DNA of 9,925 bases from Alphaproteobacteria bacterium (GCA_030831135.1 JAURLR010000052.1:1-9925); one strand, 5' to 3'. Counted from the stretch's first letter, positions 1 through 7,757 are shown. Program-made: numbers and translations. Notes: generated by a model not told the origin, from the letters alone.

Positions 1-1228
1 AGATCGCGTCGGAATTGTGCCAGCGGGATAGCCGCCCTGCGATCGCGCGCGCGATCTGTGCCGGGGTCAGCTCGCCCGATGACGGGAGAATCCAGGCCCC
101 GCTCTCATCGTATTTCCCCAGGACGCGCGGACGGACGCTTTCGCTCAGATCGTAAAGCTGTTCCTTCAGCTGGCCTTCGATGAGCGAGCGTTTCTCCTCG
201 ACCACGAGGATTTCTTCCAGCCCGGCCGCGAATTCACGGATGCCCTGGGGTTCCAGCGGCCAGGTCATGGCAACCTTGTAGACGCTGATGCCGATATCGG
301 CGGCCTGTTCCTCGGAAATGCCGAGATCATCGAGCGCCTGCCGGACATCGAGGTAGCTCTTGCCGGTGGTGACGATTCCGAGACGGCGCTTGGAGCTGTT
401 GAGAACGATCTTGTCGAGTTTGTTGGCCCGTGCGAAGGCAAGGGCGGCCTGCAGCTTGTAGCGATGATGGCGGTCTTCCTGCGCGAGGAATTCATCGGGC
501 CAGCGGATGTTGAGGCCACCCTGGGGCATGTCGAAATCATCCGGTGTGATGATTTTCACCCGGTGCGGGTCGACATGGACCGAAGCGGAACTGTCGACGG
601 TTTCGGCAACCGTCTTGAACGCGACCCAGCAGCCCGAATAGCGGGACATCGCCCAGCCATAGAGGCCCAGATCGAGAAATTCCTGCACGCCGGCCGGGTT
701 GAGAACGGGAACCATGGCATCCACGAAGGCGAATTCGGACTGGTGCGCGGTGGTGGAGGATTTGCAGGTGTGGTCATCGCCAGCAAGCAACAGGACCCCA
801 CCAAGGGGGGCGGCACCGGCAAGGTTGCCGTGCTTGATGACGTCACCCGAGCGGTCAACGCCCGGTCCCTTGGCGTACCACATGGAGAAGACGCCCTGAT
901 GCTTGGCGCCAGCGGACAGATTGATCTGCTGGGTGCCCCAGACCGCCGTCGCGGCGAGGTCTTCATTCACGCCGGCGCGGAAGACGATGTTGTTGCGTTC
1001 GAGGAAACGCTTGGCCCGTTCCATCTGCTGATCAAGCGCACCGAGGGGAGAGCCACGATATCCGGTGACATAGGCCGCCGTGTCGAGCCCGGCTGCGGCA
1101 TCGCGCTGGCGCTGCATCATCGGCAGGCGCACAAGGGCCTGGGTGCCGTTGAGAAAGACGCGCCCGGATTCCAGCGCATATTTGTCGTCGAGACTTACCT
1201 GATTGAGTGTGGCGGTCGTTGCGGCCAT
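1..1228 (-). CDS. Indolepyruvate ferredoxin oxidoreductase family protein, N-terminal part (runs off left edge)
   Basis: The 409 codons seen here match the N-terminal part of the large fused (about 1150 residue) arylpyruvate:ferredoxin oxidoreductases of proteobacteria. These thiamine-diphosphate enzymes oxidatively decarboxylate aryl- or branched-chain 2-oxo acids to acyl-CoA, in the cytoplasm, during amino acid breakdown. Family hallmarks visible: ESGRVFLNGTQALVRLPM (residues 20-37), GYRGSPLGALDQQ (56-68), AGVNEDLAATAVWGTQQ (85-101), KGPGVDRSGDV (120-130), LAGDDHTCKSS (148-158) and NPAGVQEFLDLG (177-188). Together they form the pyrimidine-binding domain and the start of the following domain. 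EEILVVEEKRSLIEGQLKEQ (338-357) is also typical. The diphosphate-binding and gamma-type domains would lie beyond position 1. The start at 1228 is preceded by GGGAGAG 7 bases upstream. The reading frame is open throughout. The exact 2-oxo acid substrate cannot be read from this part. Confidence 0.93.
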   Translation of the reverse strand, partial: MAATTATLNQVSLDDKYALESGRVFLNGTQALVRLPMMQRQRDAAAGLDTAAYVTGYRGSPLGALDQQMERAKRFLERNNIVFRAGVNEDLAATAVWGTQQINLSAGAKHQGVFSMWYAKGPGVDRSGDVIKHGNLAGAAPLGGVLLLAGDDHTCKSSTTAHQSEFAFVDAMVPVLNPAGVQEFLDLGLYGWAMSRYSGCWVAFKTVAETVDSSASVHVDPHRVKIITPDDFDMPQGGLNIRWPDEFLAQEDRHHRYKLQAALAFARANKLDKIVLNSSKRRLGIVTTGKSYLDVRQALDDLGISEEQAADIGISVYKVAMTWPLEPQGIREFAAGLEEILVVEEKRSLIEGQLKEQLYDLSESVRPRVLGKYDESGAWILPSSGELTPAQIARAIAGRLSRWHNSDAI

Positions 1229-1275
1229 GTCATTTCTCTCCCGTCGGAACACACGCAAAATGCTCCATGACAAGA

Positions 1276-1304
1276 AATGTAAGCACCACTTACCTGACTG
1301 TCCA
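1276..1304 (-). promoter_or_regulatory. Predicted sigma70-type promoter for the indolepyruvate oxidoreductase gene
   Basis: Reading the minus strand, TGGACA (1304-1299) is followed by exactly 17 bases and then TACATT (1281-1276). This is 5 of 6 matches to the -35 consensus and 4 of 6 to the -10 consensus, with optimal spacing. Transcription would begin near 1269, giving a leader of about 40 bases that ends in the ribosome binding site GGGAGAG. Seen directly in sequence; promoter activity is inferred. Confidence 0.55.
1279..1293. promoter_or_regulatory. Candidate operator dyad overlapping the -10 of the predicted promoter
   Basis: GTAAG-CACCA-CTTAC is a perfect 5-base inverted repeat with a 5-base centre. 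It covers part of the -10 hexamer (1276-1281) and the downstream part of the spacer of the predicted minus-strand promoter. A dyad there is the usual place for a repressor such as a TetR- or GntR-type regulator of a catabolic gene. The regulator is not in this window, and a 5-base arm can arise by chance. Confidence 0.4.
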
Positions 1305-1485
1305 TCCGTCCCCGATTATGGCCCTATTGACGCAACAAATATCCGGTTCGGGCGAGTAGGCTATTCGATTTTTTCGTGCCTGAGCCCGGTACTTTCCGAT
1401 TCGAACGGATGCTTGACCGCGTGCAATTCGTGATGCGCTCGCCTATATCAAACCGGTCCCCAATGAAGAGCAGTGAGCGCGACCC

Positions 1486-2457
1486 ATGACTGTACTTGTG
1501 ACAGGAGCCGCCGGATTTATCGGCATGCATGTCAGCCTTGCCCTGATGGCGCGCGGCGAGACCGTGGTCGGGATCGACAATCTGAATGATTATTACGATG
1601 TCGCTCTCAAGGAAGCGCGGCTGGCATGCCTGACCAGCCACAATGCCTTCAGCTTTGTACGCGGCGATATCGGGGACGCCGCAACGCTTGCCGGAGCGGG
1701 GCAGGATGTCGACAGGATCGTGCATCTCGCCGCCCAGGCCGGTGTGCGGTACAGCTTGGAGAACCCGGGCGCTTATATTCAGGCCAATATTGTCGGCCAT
1801 ATGAATGTGATCGAGCTGGCGCGGGCCAAGGGTGATGATCTGAAGCATCTCGTCTATGCCAGCTCATCCTCGGTTTATGGCGGTAACACCAAGCTTCCGT
1901 TCTCGGTCGAAGATCAGGTCGACACGCCGGTCTCCCTCTACGCCGCTACCAAGAAGGCGGACGAGCTGATGAGTTATTCCTATTCTTCGACCTATGGCCT
2001 GCCGCAGACCGGTTTGCGGTTTTTCACTGTCTATGGTCCCTGGGGCCGTCCGGATATGTCGCTTTATATCTTCACTCGGAAGATTCTTGCGGGCGACCCG
2101 ATCCCGGTCTTCAACCATGGTGAGATGCAACGCGACTTTACCTATATCGACGATATCGTTGCGGGCGTGCTGGCCGCACTCGACAATCCGCCACCGCGCG
2201 ACGGAGCGAGTGTGCCGCACCGGGTCTACAATCTGGGGAACCATCGATCCGAATCGCTGATGCGCTTCATCGGGCTGATCGAGGACGCTCTGGGCGAGAA
2301 GGCGGAGATCGACTTCCAGCCGATGCAGCCCGGTGATGTGCCCGCGACCTATGCGGATATCGAGGCCAGTCGCCGGGATCTGGGCTTCGAGCCGCGTGTG
2401 CCCATCGACGAGGGGATCCCGCGCTTCGTCGAATGGTATCGGGAATTCCACGGTTAG
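1486..2457 (+). CDS. NAD-dependent epimerase, UDP-glucuronate 4-epimerase type
   Basis: A 323-residue extended short-chain dehydrogenase/reductase, close to the usual length for nucleotide-sugar epimerases. The Rossmann NAD-binding motif is GAAGFIG (residues 7-13), preceded by the beta strand TVLVT. NLNDYYDVALKEARL (32-46) and HLAAQAGVRYSLENP (80-94) are characteristic of UDP-glucuronate 4-epimerases (CapI/LspL group), which make UDP-galacturonate for capsule, lipopolysaccharide or exopolysaccharide. The catalytic set is visible: SSSSVYG (126-132), and Tyr152 and Lys156 in YAATK. The C-terminal substrate domain has FFTVYGPWGRPDM (179-191) and RDFTYIDDIV (216-225). The start has only a modest ribosome binding site (GTGAG, 8 bases upstream). 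In the 257 bases between it and the divergent oxidoreductase I see no convincing promoter in its direction. No other polysaccharide genes are adjacent, so the substrate is inferred from family similarity. Confidence 0.9.
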   Translation: MTVLVTGAAGFIGMHVSLALMARGETVVGIDNLNDYYDVALKEARLACLTSHNAFSFVRGDIGDAATLAGAGQDVDRIVHLAAQAGVRYSLENPGAYIQANIVGHMNVIELARAKGDDLKHLVYASSSSVYGGNTKLPFSVEDQVDTPVSLYAATKKADELMSYSYSSTYGLPQTGLRFFTVYGPWGRPDMSLYIFTRKILAGDPIPVFNHGEMQRDFTYIDDIVAGVLAALDNPPPRDGASVPHRVYNLGNHRSESLMRFIGLIEDALGEKAEIDFQPMQPGDVPATYADIEASRRDLGFEPRVPIDEGIPRFVEWYREFHG

Positions 2458-2472
2458 GTTGTTGAACAACCT
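2456..2472. repeat. 17-base palindrome at the epimerase stop codon
   Basis: AGGTTGTT-G-AACAACCT is a perfect 8-base inverted repeat around one central base, beginning inside the epimerase TAG stop. As RNA it would form a 6-pair stem with a 5-base loop. Its right arm overlaps the left arm of the next hairpin (2467-2475), so the two structures cannot form together. There is no T-run, so a classical intrinsic terminator is not supported. Confidence 0.6.
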
Positions 2473-2498
2473 CATGCTGAGCTTGTCGAAGTATGAGG
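2470..2498 (+). repeat. REP-like hairpin repeat, copy 1
   Basis: A 29-base unit starting CCTCATGCTGAGC and ending CGAAGTATGAGG. The arms extend outward to a perfect 9-base pair, CAACCTCAT (2467-2475) with ATGAGGTTG (2493-2501). The core CTGAGCTTGTCGAAG resembles a short palindromic repeat that I recall from many alphaproteobacterial genomes; that is recollection, not a search. It lies between convergent gene ends, where such repeats commonly sit and may act as bidirectional transcript ends or mRNA stabilisers. Confidence 0.7.
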
Positions 2499-2504
2499 TT
2501 GCGC

Positions 2505-2533
2505 CCTCGCCCTTCGTCAGGCTCAGGGTGAGG
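2505..2533 (-). repeat. REP-like hairpin repeat, copy 2, inverted relative to copy 1
   Basis: On the minus strand this is a 29-base unit matching copy 1 at 22 of 29 positions without gaps, including the core CTGAGC-TG-CGAAG. It forms its own hairpin: CGCCCTCGCCCT (2502-2513) pairs with AGGGTGAGGGCG (2525-2536), with one G-T pair, around an 11-base loop. At unit positions 6 and 24 the T-A pair of copy 1 becomes C-G, and at 7 and 23 a G-T becomes C-G. These changes keep the stem paired. Copies 1 and 2 are six bases apart and face opposite ways. Confidence 0.7.
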
Positions 2534-2562
2534 GCGACCGGCGACGGTTGGTGGTAAGTGAC

Positions 2563-4383
2563 CTAACCCCGTTTCCGCCCGTAAAGCGCTTCGAGGCGTT
2601 CGCCGTAAATCTTCCGGATTTCGTGACGCCGGATTTTCAGGGACGGTGTCATCAGGCCGTTTTCAGTGTTGAAATCCGCTTCGGCGACGATGAAGCGACG
2701 GACCTGTTCGATGGTCGACAGCCGCGCATTGGCGCGATCCACTGCCGCGCGCAGGCGCGCATGGAACTTTTCGGAATCGGACAGTTCCGCCAGATCGGCC
2801 TTGCGGTCGTTTTCCTGTGCCCAGGCGGCCATGAAGGCGTCGTCGGGAACCAGCACGGCGACGAGGTGGGGGCGTTTGTCGCCATAGACCATGGCCTGAC
2901 TGAACTCCGGCTCGAAAACAAGAATCCCCTCGACGCGCTGGGGCGAAACGTTGTCGCCACCGGAATTGACGATGATGTCCTTCTTTCGGTCGGTGATCTT
3001 GATATAGCCGTCTTCGTCCAAAAGACCGATATCGCCGGTGTGGACCCAGCCGTCGCGCAGGGCTTCGGCGGTCAGTTCCGGAGCGTTCCAGTAGCCCTGC
3101 ATGGTGAGTTCACCCCGGATGAGAATTTCACCGTCTTCGGCAATCTTCACATCGACACCCGGTAAGGCAGGACCCACCGTATCGATCTTGATCTTGTGCG
3201 GCGGGTTGGCGCTGACGACCGGCGCGGTTTCGGTCTGGCCATATCCCTGCAGCAGGCGAACGCCGAGCGCGAGAAAGAAAACCCCCACATCATAGTTCAG
3301 GGGCGCACCGCCGGAGACGAAGGCCTTGAGACGACCACCAAACCGCTGGGCGACCTTGGCGCGGACAAGCTTTTCGAGCGCCCGATCCTGAATTTTCTCG
3401 ATCAGCGAGAGGCCGGAAGCGCCTTTTTCATAGCGTTTGATGCCAAGGGCGACCGCCTTGTTGAACAGCTTCTCGGAAAGACCGCCTTTTCGCTCTACCC
3501 CCGAAACGATGCGCTGGTGCATCGATTCATAAAGCCGCGGCACGGCGGTCATGATGGTGGGATGGACCTCGCCCATATTGGCCGCAAGCTTGTCGACACC
3601 TTCGGCATAGTAGATTTCTGCCCCGATGGTCAGGGGGAAGTGAAGTCCTGCCGTGTGCTCATAGGAGTGGCTGAGCGGCAGGAACGACAGAAAGGCTTCT
3701 CGGTCGAGGTCGAGCATCCCGGCATCGTTGAAAAGATGATAGGCGCCGGTGCAATTGTACAGGATCGCGCCGTGGCTCAGCATCACGCCCTTGGGCGCAC
3801 CCCCTGTTCCGGATGTGTAGATCAGGCAGGAGGTGTCAGTGCGCGCGATCTGGCCGAGTTCGGCTTCGATGTCGATATCCATCGAATCACCGTCGCGCAC
3901 CATATCGCGCCAGTTGATGATGGCGATGTTGTCGCTTTTTCCGCTGGCGCCATCGATGGTCACGACAGTGCCGACGGTCCCTGTGCTCCGGATCGCGGGA
4001 AGCAGCCGTATTGCCAGCGCTTCGGACGACACAATCGCGGCTTTCGGGTCGCAGTCGGAAATCAGGTGGATGTGGTCGTCCACGGTGTTGGTTGTGTAGG
4101 CGGGCACGGTGATCGCCCCGGCGGCCATGATCGCAAGATCGGCGATGCCCCATTCCGGTCGGTTCTCGGAAACCAGCAGAACCCGATCCCCCCGCGCCAC
4201 ACCGGCTGCACGCAAGCCGCGCGCAAGGGCCGTGACCTCTTCGCGTGCCTGTGCCCAGCTTGTCGATTGCCAGGATTCATAGCGTTTGGCCCAGAACAGG
4301 GGGGCATCGCCACGTTCTGCGGCCTTTTCGAAAAAGACCTGCGGCAGGTTTTGCCAGTTGTCGTAGCGTGCGGCGTAGTCCAT
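2563..4383 (-). CDS. Long-chain fatty acid--CoA ligase (AMP-forming)
   Basis: A 606-residue member of the adenylate-forming (ANL) superfamily, of the COG1022 long-chain acyl-CoA synthetase type. It activates fatty acids with ATP and CoA through an acyl-adenylate, feeding beta-oxidation or lipid synthesis at the inner face of the membrane. Motifs in order: phosphate-binding loop IYTSGTGGAPKGV (residues 188-200), LSFLPLSHSYEHTAG (232-246), GYGQTETAPV (380-389), HTGDIG (448-453), ITDRKKDIIVNSGGDNVSP (463-481), and the catalytic lysine Lys583 in PSLKIRR near the end. All key residues are present and the length is normal. The start at 4383 has GAGG 9 bases upstream. Its stop converges on the epimerase across the repeat pair. 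It is divergent from pepF. Chain-length preference cannot be told from sequence. Confidence 0.93.
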   Translation of the reverse strand: MDYAARYDNWQNLPQVFFEKAAERGDAPLFWAKRYESWQSTSWAQAREEVTALARGLRAAGVARGDRVLLVSENRPEWGIADLAIMAAGAITVPAYTTNTVDDHIHLISDCDPKAAIVSSEALAIRLLPAIRSTGTVGTVVTIDGASGKSDNIAIINWRDMVRDGDSMDIDIEAELGQIARTDTSCLIYTSGTGGAPKGVMLSHGAILYNCTGAYHLFNDAGMLDLDREAFLSFLPLSHSYEHTAGLHFPLTIGAEIYYAEGVDKLAANMGEVHPTIMTAVPRLYESMHQRIVSGVERKGGLSEKLFNKAVALGIKRYEKGASGLSLIEKIQDRALEKLVRAKVAQRFGGRLKAFVSGGAPLNYDVGVFFLALGVRLLQGYGQTETAPVVSANPPHKIKIDTVGPALPGVDVKIAEDGEILIRGELTMQGYWNAPELTAEALRDGWVHTGDIGLLDEDGYIKITDRKKDIIVNSGGDNVSPQRVEGILVFEPEFSQAMVYGDKRPHLVAVLVPDDAFMAAWAQENDRKADLAELSDSEKFHARLRAAVDRANARLSTIEQVRRFIVAEADFNTENGLMTPSLKIRRHEIRKIYGERLEALYGRKRG

Positions 4384-4501
4384 GGGTGTGTGCCTCGTTC
4401 TGGATCCATCCCGGTGCCCTATTGTCGCATGCTTTGCGGCACGAATCCCGGCTGCGGAGGTTGTTGTCGTGACAAATGGACCTTATCTGAAAGCGTGATT
4501 C

Positions 4502-4507
4502 AAGGAG
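4502..4507 (+). promoter_or_regulatory. Shine-Dalgarno sequence that fixes the pepF start
   Basis: AAGGAG lies 8 bases before the ATG at 4516. The reading frame stays open far upstream, back to about 3196 and antisense to the acyl-CoA ligase. This site, and the loss of family similarity upstream of it, place the true start at 4516. Confidence 0.8.
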
Positions 4508-4515
4508 CCGTTGAT

Positions 4516-6348
4516 ATGTCGAAAACCACAGCCACCCGCCGACGCAAGGGCAGCCCCGCCCGGGACAAACTCGGACCGCTGCCCGAATGGGACCTCTCGG
4601 ACCTTTATCCAGCCATGGACGGTCCGGAAATCGCCAAGGATATTGCTTCGGCGCGGCGCAGTGCGGAGCGCTTTGCCAAGCGCTATCAGGGCAAGCTTGC
4701 GGATCTGGACGGTGACACGCTGGCCAAATCGATCTCTGACTATGAAAAGATCGATGAAGTCCTCTCGCGTCTGATGAGCTACGCTTCGCTGCTCTATGCC
4801 GGGGACATGATGGACCCCGAGAACGGCCGCTTCTATCAGTCCATGCAGGAGACGGTTGTGGGTATATCCTCCCATCTGCTGTTCTTCGCGCTGGAGATCA
4901 ACCGAATCTCCGATCGCGGTTTGGCCAAGTCTCTCAAGGCTTCTGCCAAGCTTCGCCACTATGAGCCCTGGCTCCGGGATTCCCGCACCTATCGCCCGCA
5001 CCAGCTCGACGACCAGTTGGAAAAACTGCTCCATGAGAAGGCCGTCGCGGGTCGATCATCCTGGAACCGTCTGTTCGACGAGACGATGGCAGATCTCGTC
5101 TTCGAGGTGGATTTGCCGAAGGGATCGCAAAGCCTGAGCAGCGCCGAGACCCTCAACCTGCTGTCCAGCGGCGACGGGGCGGCACGCAAGGCCGCCGCCA
5201 AGGCGCTCGGCAAGACTCTCGGCGCGAATGTGCGCCTGTTCTCGCTGATCACCAATACGCTGGCCAAGGACAAGGAGATCGAGGACAAGTGGCGCGGCTT
5301 TGCGCGTCCCGTCTCCGGACGGAACCTGTCCAATGCGGTCGAGGATGAGGTTGTGGATGCCCTGTCCCAATCGGTTCGCGATGCCTATCCCGACCTCTCC
5401 CATCGCTACTACAAGCTGAAGGCGAAGTGGTTTGGTGTCCGCAAGCTGGATTACTGGGACCGCAACGCGCCGCTGCCCGATGATGACGACCGGCTGATTC
5501 GATGGGATGATGCGGTTGAAAAGGTGCTCGATGCCTATGGGCAGTTCTCACCGAAGCTGGTGAACGTTGCGCAGGAATTTTTCGACAACAACTGGATCGA
5601 TACGCCGGTCCGGCCCGGCAAATCACCCGGTGCCTTTGCGCATTCGACCGTGCCCAGTGTGCATCCCTATCTGTTGCTGAACTATCAGGGCAAAACCCGC
5701 GACGTGATGACCCTGGCCCATGAGTTGGGCCATGGGGTGCATCAGGTTCTGGCCGGTAAGCAAGGTCATCTGATGTCGGACACGCCGCTGACGCTGGCCG
5801 AGACCGCCTCGGTGTTCGGAGAGATGCTGACCTTCCGCAAGCTCTTGGCCGAGGCCGACAGCCCGAAGCTGCGCAAGGCCATGCTCGCCTCCAAGGTCGA
5901 GGACATGCTGAACACGGTTGTGCGCCAGATTGCGTTTTACGAGTTCGAACGTCGGGTTCACGAGAAGCGCCGCGAGGGAGAATTGCTGAGCGAGGAAATC
6001 TGCACGATCTGGATGGACGTACAGAAAGAAAGTCTGGGACCCGCAATCCGCTTCGAGGAGGAGTACAAATATTTCTGGACCTATATCCCGCATTTCATTC
6101 ACTCGCCGTTCTATGTCTACGCCTATGCCTTCGGTGACTGTCTGGTGAACTCGCTCTATGCCGTTTACGAAAACGCATCGGAGGGTTTTGCCGAGCGCTA
6201 TCTCGAGATGCTGCGCGCGGGTGGCACCCTGCGACACAAGGAATTGCTCGCGCCGTTCGGGCTGGACGCGTCCGACCCGGCCTTCTGGCAGAAGGGGCTT
6301 GGCGTGATCTCCGGTCTGATCGACGAGCTTGAGGCATTAGAGACCTAG
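4516..6348 (+). CDS. pepF: M3 family oligoendopeptidase F
   Basis: A 610-residue zinc metallopeptidase, the normal length for PepF, a cytoplasmic enzyme that cuts oligopeptides within the chain, typically those of roughly 7-17 residues. The zinc site is MTLAHELGHGVHQ (residues 398-410): His402 and His406 are ligands, Glu403 is the catalytic base, and Glu429 in LAETASVFGE is the third ligand. The N-terminal helical region (about 75-300) and the C-terminal segment with YFWTYIPHFIHSPFYVYAYA are typical of the family. No signal peptide is present; the first residues are basic and polar (MSKTTATRRRKG). It is divergent from the acyl-CoA ligase with about 130 bases between starts. The stop TAG is immediately followed by the ATG of the ABC1-family gene, so the two are very likely co-transcribed and translationally coupled. 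Confidence 0.95.
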   Translation: MSKTTATRRRKGSPARDKLGPLPEWDLSDLYPAMDGPEIAKDIASARRSAERFAKRYQGKLADLDGDTLAKSISDYEKIDEVLSRLMSYASLLYAGDMMDPENGRFYQSMQETVVGISSHLLFFALEINRISDRGLAKSLKASAKLRHYEPWLRDSRTYRPHQLDDQLEKLLHEKAVAGRSSWNRLFDETMADLVFEVDLPKGSQSLSSAETLNLLSSGDGAARKAAAKALGKTLGANVRLFSLITNTLAKDKEIEDKWRGFARPVSGRNLSNAVEDEVVDALSQSVRDAYPDLSHRYYKLKAKWFGVRKLDYWDRNAPLPDDDDRLIRWDDAVEKVLDAYGQFSPKLVNVAQEFFDNNWIDTPVRPGKSPGAFAHSTVPSVHPYLLLNYQGKTRDVMTLAHELGHGVHQVLAGKQGHLMSDTPLTLAETASVFGEMLTFRKLLAEADSPKLRKAMLASKVEDMLNTVVRQIAFYEFERRVHEKRREGELLSEEICTIWMDVQKESLGPAIRFEEEYKYFWTYIPHFIHSPFYVYAYAFGDCLVNSLYAVYENASEGFAERYLEMLRAGGTLRHKELLAPFGLDASDPAFWQKGLGVISGLIDELEALET

Positions 6349-7725
6349 ATGGCAGATGATGGTCGTTCCACAGTTCGGGGCCGGGTTGGTCGCTATGGCC
6401 GGGTTGGTGTTGCCGTAGGGGGGGCAGCGATGCGTATGGCGGGGAGCCGCTATCTTGGCCGGGAAGCCGATCACGAACGCAATGCTGCGGATTTGAAAGT
6501 TGCACTCGGGGGACTCAAGGGTCCGCTGATGAAGGCGGCGCAAATTCTGGCGACGATCCCGGACGCGCTGCCATCTGATTATGCGCGCGAACTGGCCGAG
6601 TTGCAGGCCAATGCCCCGGCGATGGGCTGGGCCTTCGTGCGTCGGCGGATGGCCGCCGAACTCGGTCCGGACTGGCAATCGAAATACGCGGAATTCCCGC
6701 GCGAGGCGTCCCGTGCGGCCTCGCTGGGTCAGGTCCATGCAGCAACCGATCTGACCGGTCGCAAGGTTGCCAGCAAGCTTCAGTATCCCGACATGGCATC
6801 GATCGTCGCGGCCGATCTCAAGCAGCTCAAGCTCGCCTTCGCGGTCTACCGGCGCTACGACCCGGCGATCGACCCCAGTCAGATTCACGACGAATTGTCT
6901 GAACGCCTGCTGGAAGAACTGGACTATGTCCGTGAGGCCCGCAACACGCGTCTGTATGGTGCGATGCTGACCGGTGAAGACCATGTCCATGTGCCCGAGG
7001 TGGTGGATGAATTGTCGGGGTCACGCTTGCTGACAACGACATGGCTTGAGGGGCAGCCGATGGCCGCGTTTGCCGAAGCGGCGGATGAAGAGGCGCGCAA
7101 GACAGCGGCGCTGAACATGTTCCGGGCCTGGTATGTGCCGTTCTACGGCTATGGCGTCATTCACGGCGATCCGCATCTGGGCAATTATTCGGTCAATGAA
7201 GATGCCTCCATCAACCTTTATGATTTCGGGTGTATCCGGGTTTTCCCGCCATCCTTCGTCGAGGGTGTGATCGAGCTGTATCACGCCTTGCGGACTGATG
7301 ATCGGGACCGCGCCGCCCATGCCTATGGGCGCTGGGGCTTCGAGAATATCTCGAACGAACTCCTCGATACGTTGAACATCTGGGCCGGTTTTCTCTACAA
7401 GCCGCTGATGGAGGACAAGGTCCAACGCATCCAGGACTCAGATTCGGGGACTTATGGTGCTTCCATTGCCAGCAAGGTTCATGAGCAGTTGCGCGAGATT
7501 GGCGGCGTGACGCCACCACGGGAATTCGTGCTCATGGACCGCGCGGCAATCGGGCTGGGGTCGGTGTTTCTGCGCCTGCGGGCCGAACTCAACTGGCATC
7601 GCGTGTTTCACGAGCTGATCGACGCCTTCGATCTGGACGGGCTGCCGGCACGGCAGTCGGAGTTCCTTCTGGCGCAAGGATTGACGCCACCGGGAACGGT
7701 TTCAGCGGATACAGGGAAGCTTTGA
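6349..7725 (+). CDS. ABC1/AarF (UbiB-like) atypical kinase family protein
   Basis: A 458-residue ABC1/ADCK-type protein-kinase-like protein. Features in order: the family-specific KxGQ region appears as LMKAAQILATIPDALP (residues 60-75, with Lys62 and Gln65 but Ala in place of Gly). The loop that replaces the usual P-loop is SRAASLGQVHAA (121-132). The nucleotide-binding lysine is Lys143 in VASKLQYP. EELDYVREARN (189-199), the catalytic loop HGDPHLGN (272-279) and the metal-binding DFG (292-294) follow. All key kinase residues are present. Relatives act as ATPases supporting ubiquinone biosynthesis or lipid handling. Unlike true UbiB there is no C-terminal pair of membrane helices, so I do not call it ubiB. 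The start directly abuts the pepF stop with only a distant GAGG upstream, pointing to translational coupling. What it does alongside a peptidase is unknown. Confidence 0.9.
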   Translation: MADDGRSTVRGRVGRYGRVGVAVGGAAMRMAGSRYLGREADHERNAADLKVALGGLKGPLMKAAQILATIPDALPSDYARELAELQANAPAMGWAFVRRRMAAELGPDWQSKYAEFPREASRAASLGQVHAATDLTGRKVASKLQYPDMASIVAADLKQLKLAFAVYRRYDPAIDPSQIHDELSERLLEELDYVREARNTRLYGAMLTGEDHVHVPEVVDELSGSRLLTTTWLEGQPMAAFAEAADEEARKTAALNMFRAWYVPFYGYGVIHGDPHLGNYSVNEDASINLYDFGCIRVFPPSFVEGVIELYHALRTDDRDRAAHAYGRWGFENISNELLDTLNIWAGFLYKPLMEDKVQRIQDSDSGTYGASIASKVHEQLREIGGVTPPREFVLMDRAAIGLGSVFLRLRAELNWHRVFHELIDAFDLDGLPARQSEFLLAQGLTPPGTVSADTGKL

Positions 7726-7757
7726 CCACCTGATCCAACGCGTGCGAGATTTCCCGC

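Noticed and set aside
464..1270. Long plus-strand open frame opposite the indolepyruvate oxidoreductase gene
   Set aside because: The minus strand encodes an unmistakable conserved protein; the plus frame is a GC-rich antisense shadow with no recognisable domain.
1413..1426. TTGACCGCGTGCAA, fitting the loose FixK2 pattern, upstream of the epimerase
   Set aside because: The half-sites are poor against TTGAT-N4-ATCAA, and the class II -10 position (1449-1454) reads CAAACC. The nearby TATATC is at the wrong distance.
4464..4475. TTGTC-GT-GACAA dyad between the acyl-CoA ligase and pepF
   Set aside because: Spacing does not fit an FNR/FixK site, and the flanking -35/-10 candidates are weak (3 of 6 each). 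Too little to call an operator.
3196..4515. Open reading frame continuing about 440 codons upstream of the pepF start
   Set aside because: It runs antisense through the 5' half of a clearly conserved acyl-CoA ligase, has no family similarity, and the strong AAGGAG site selects the ATG at 4516.
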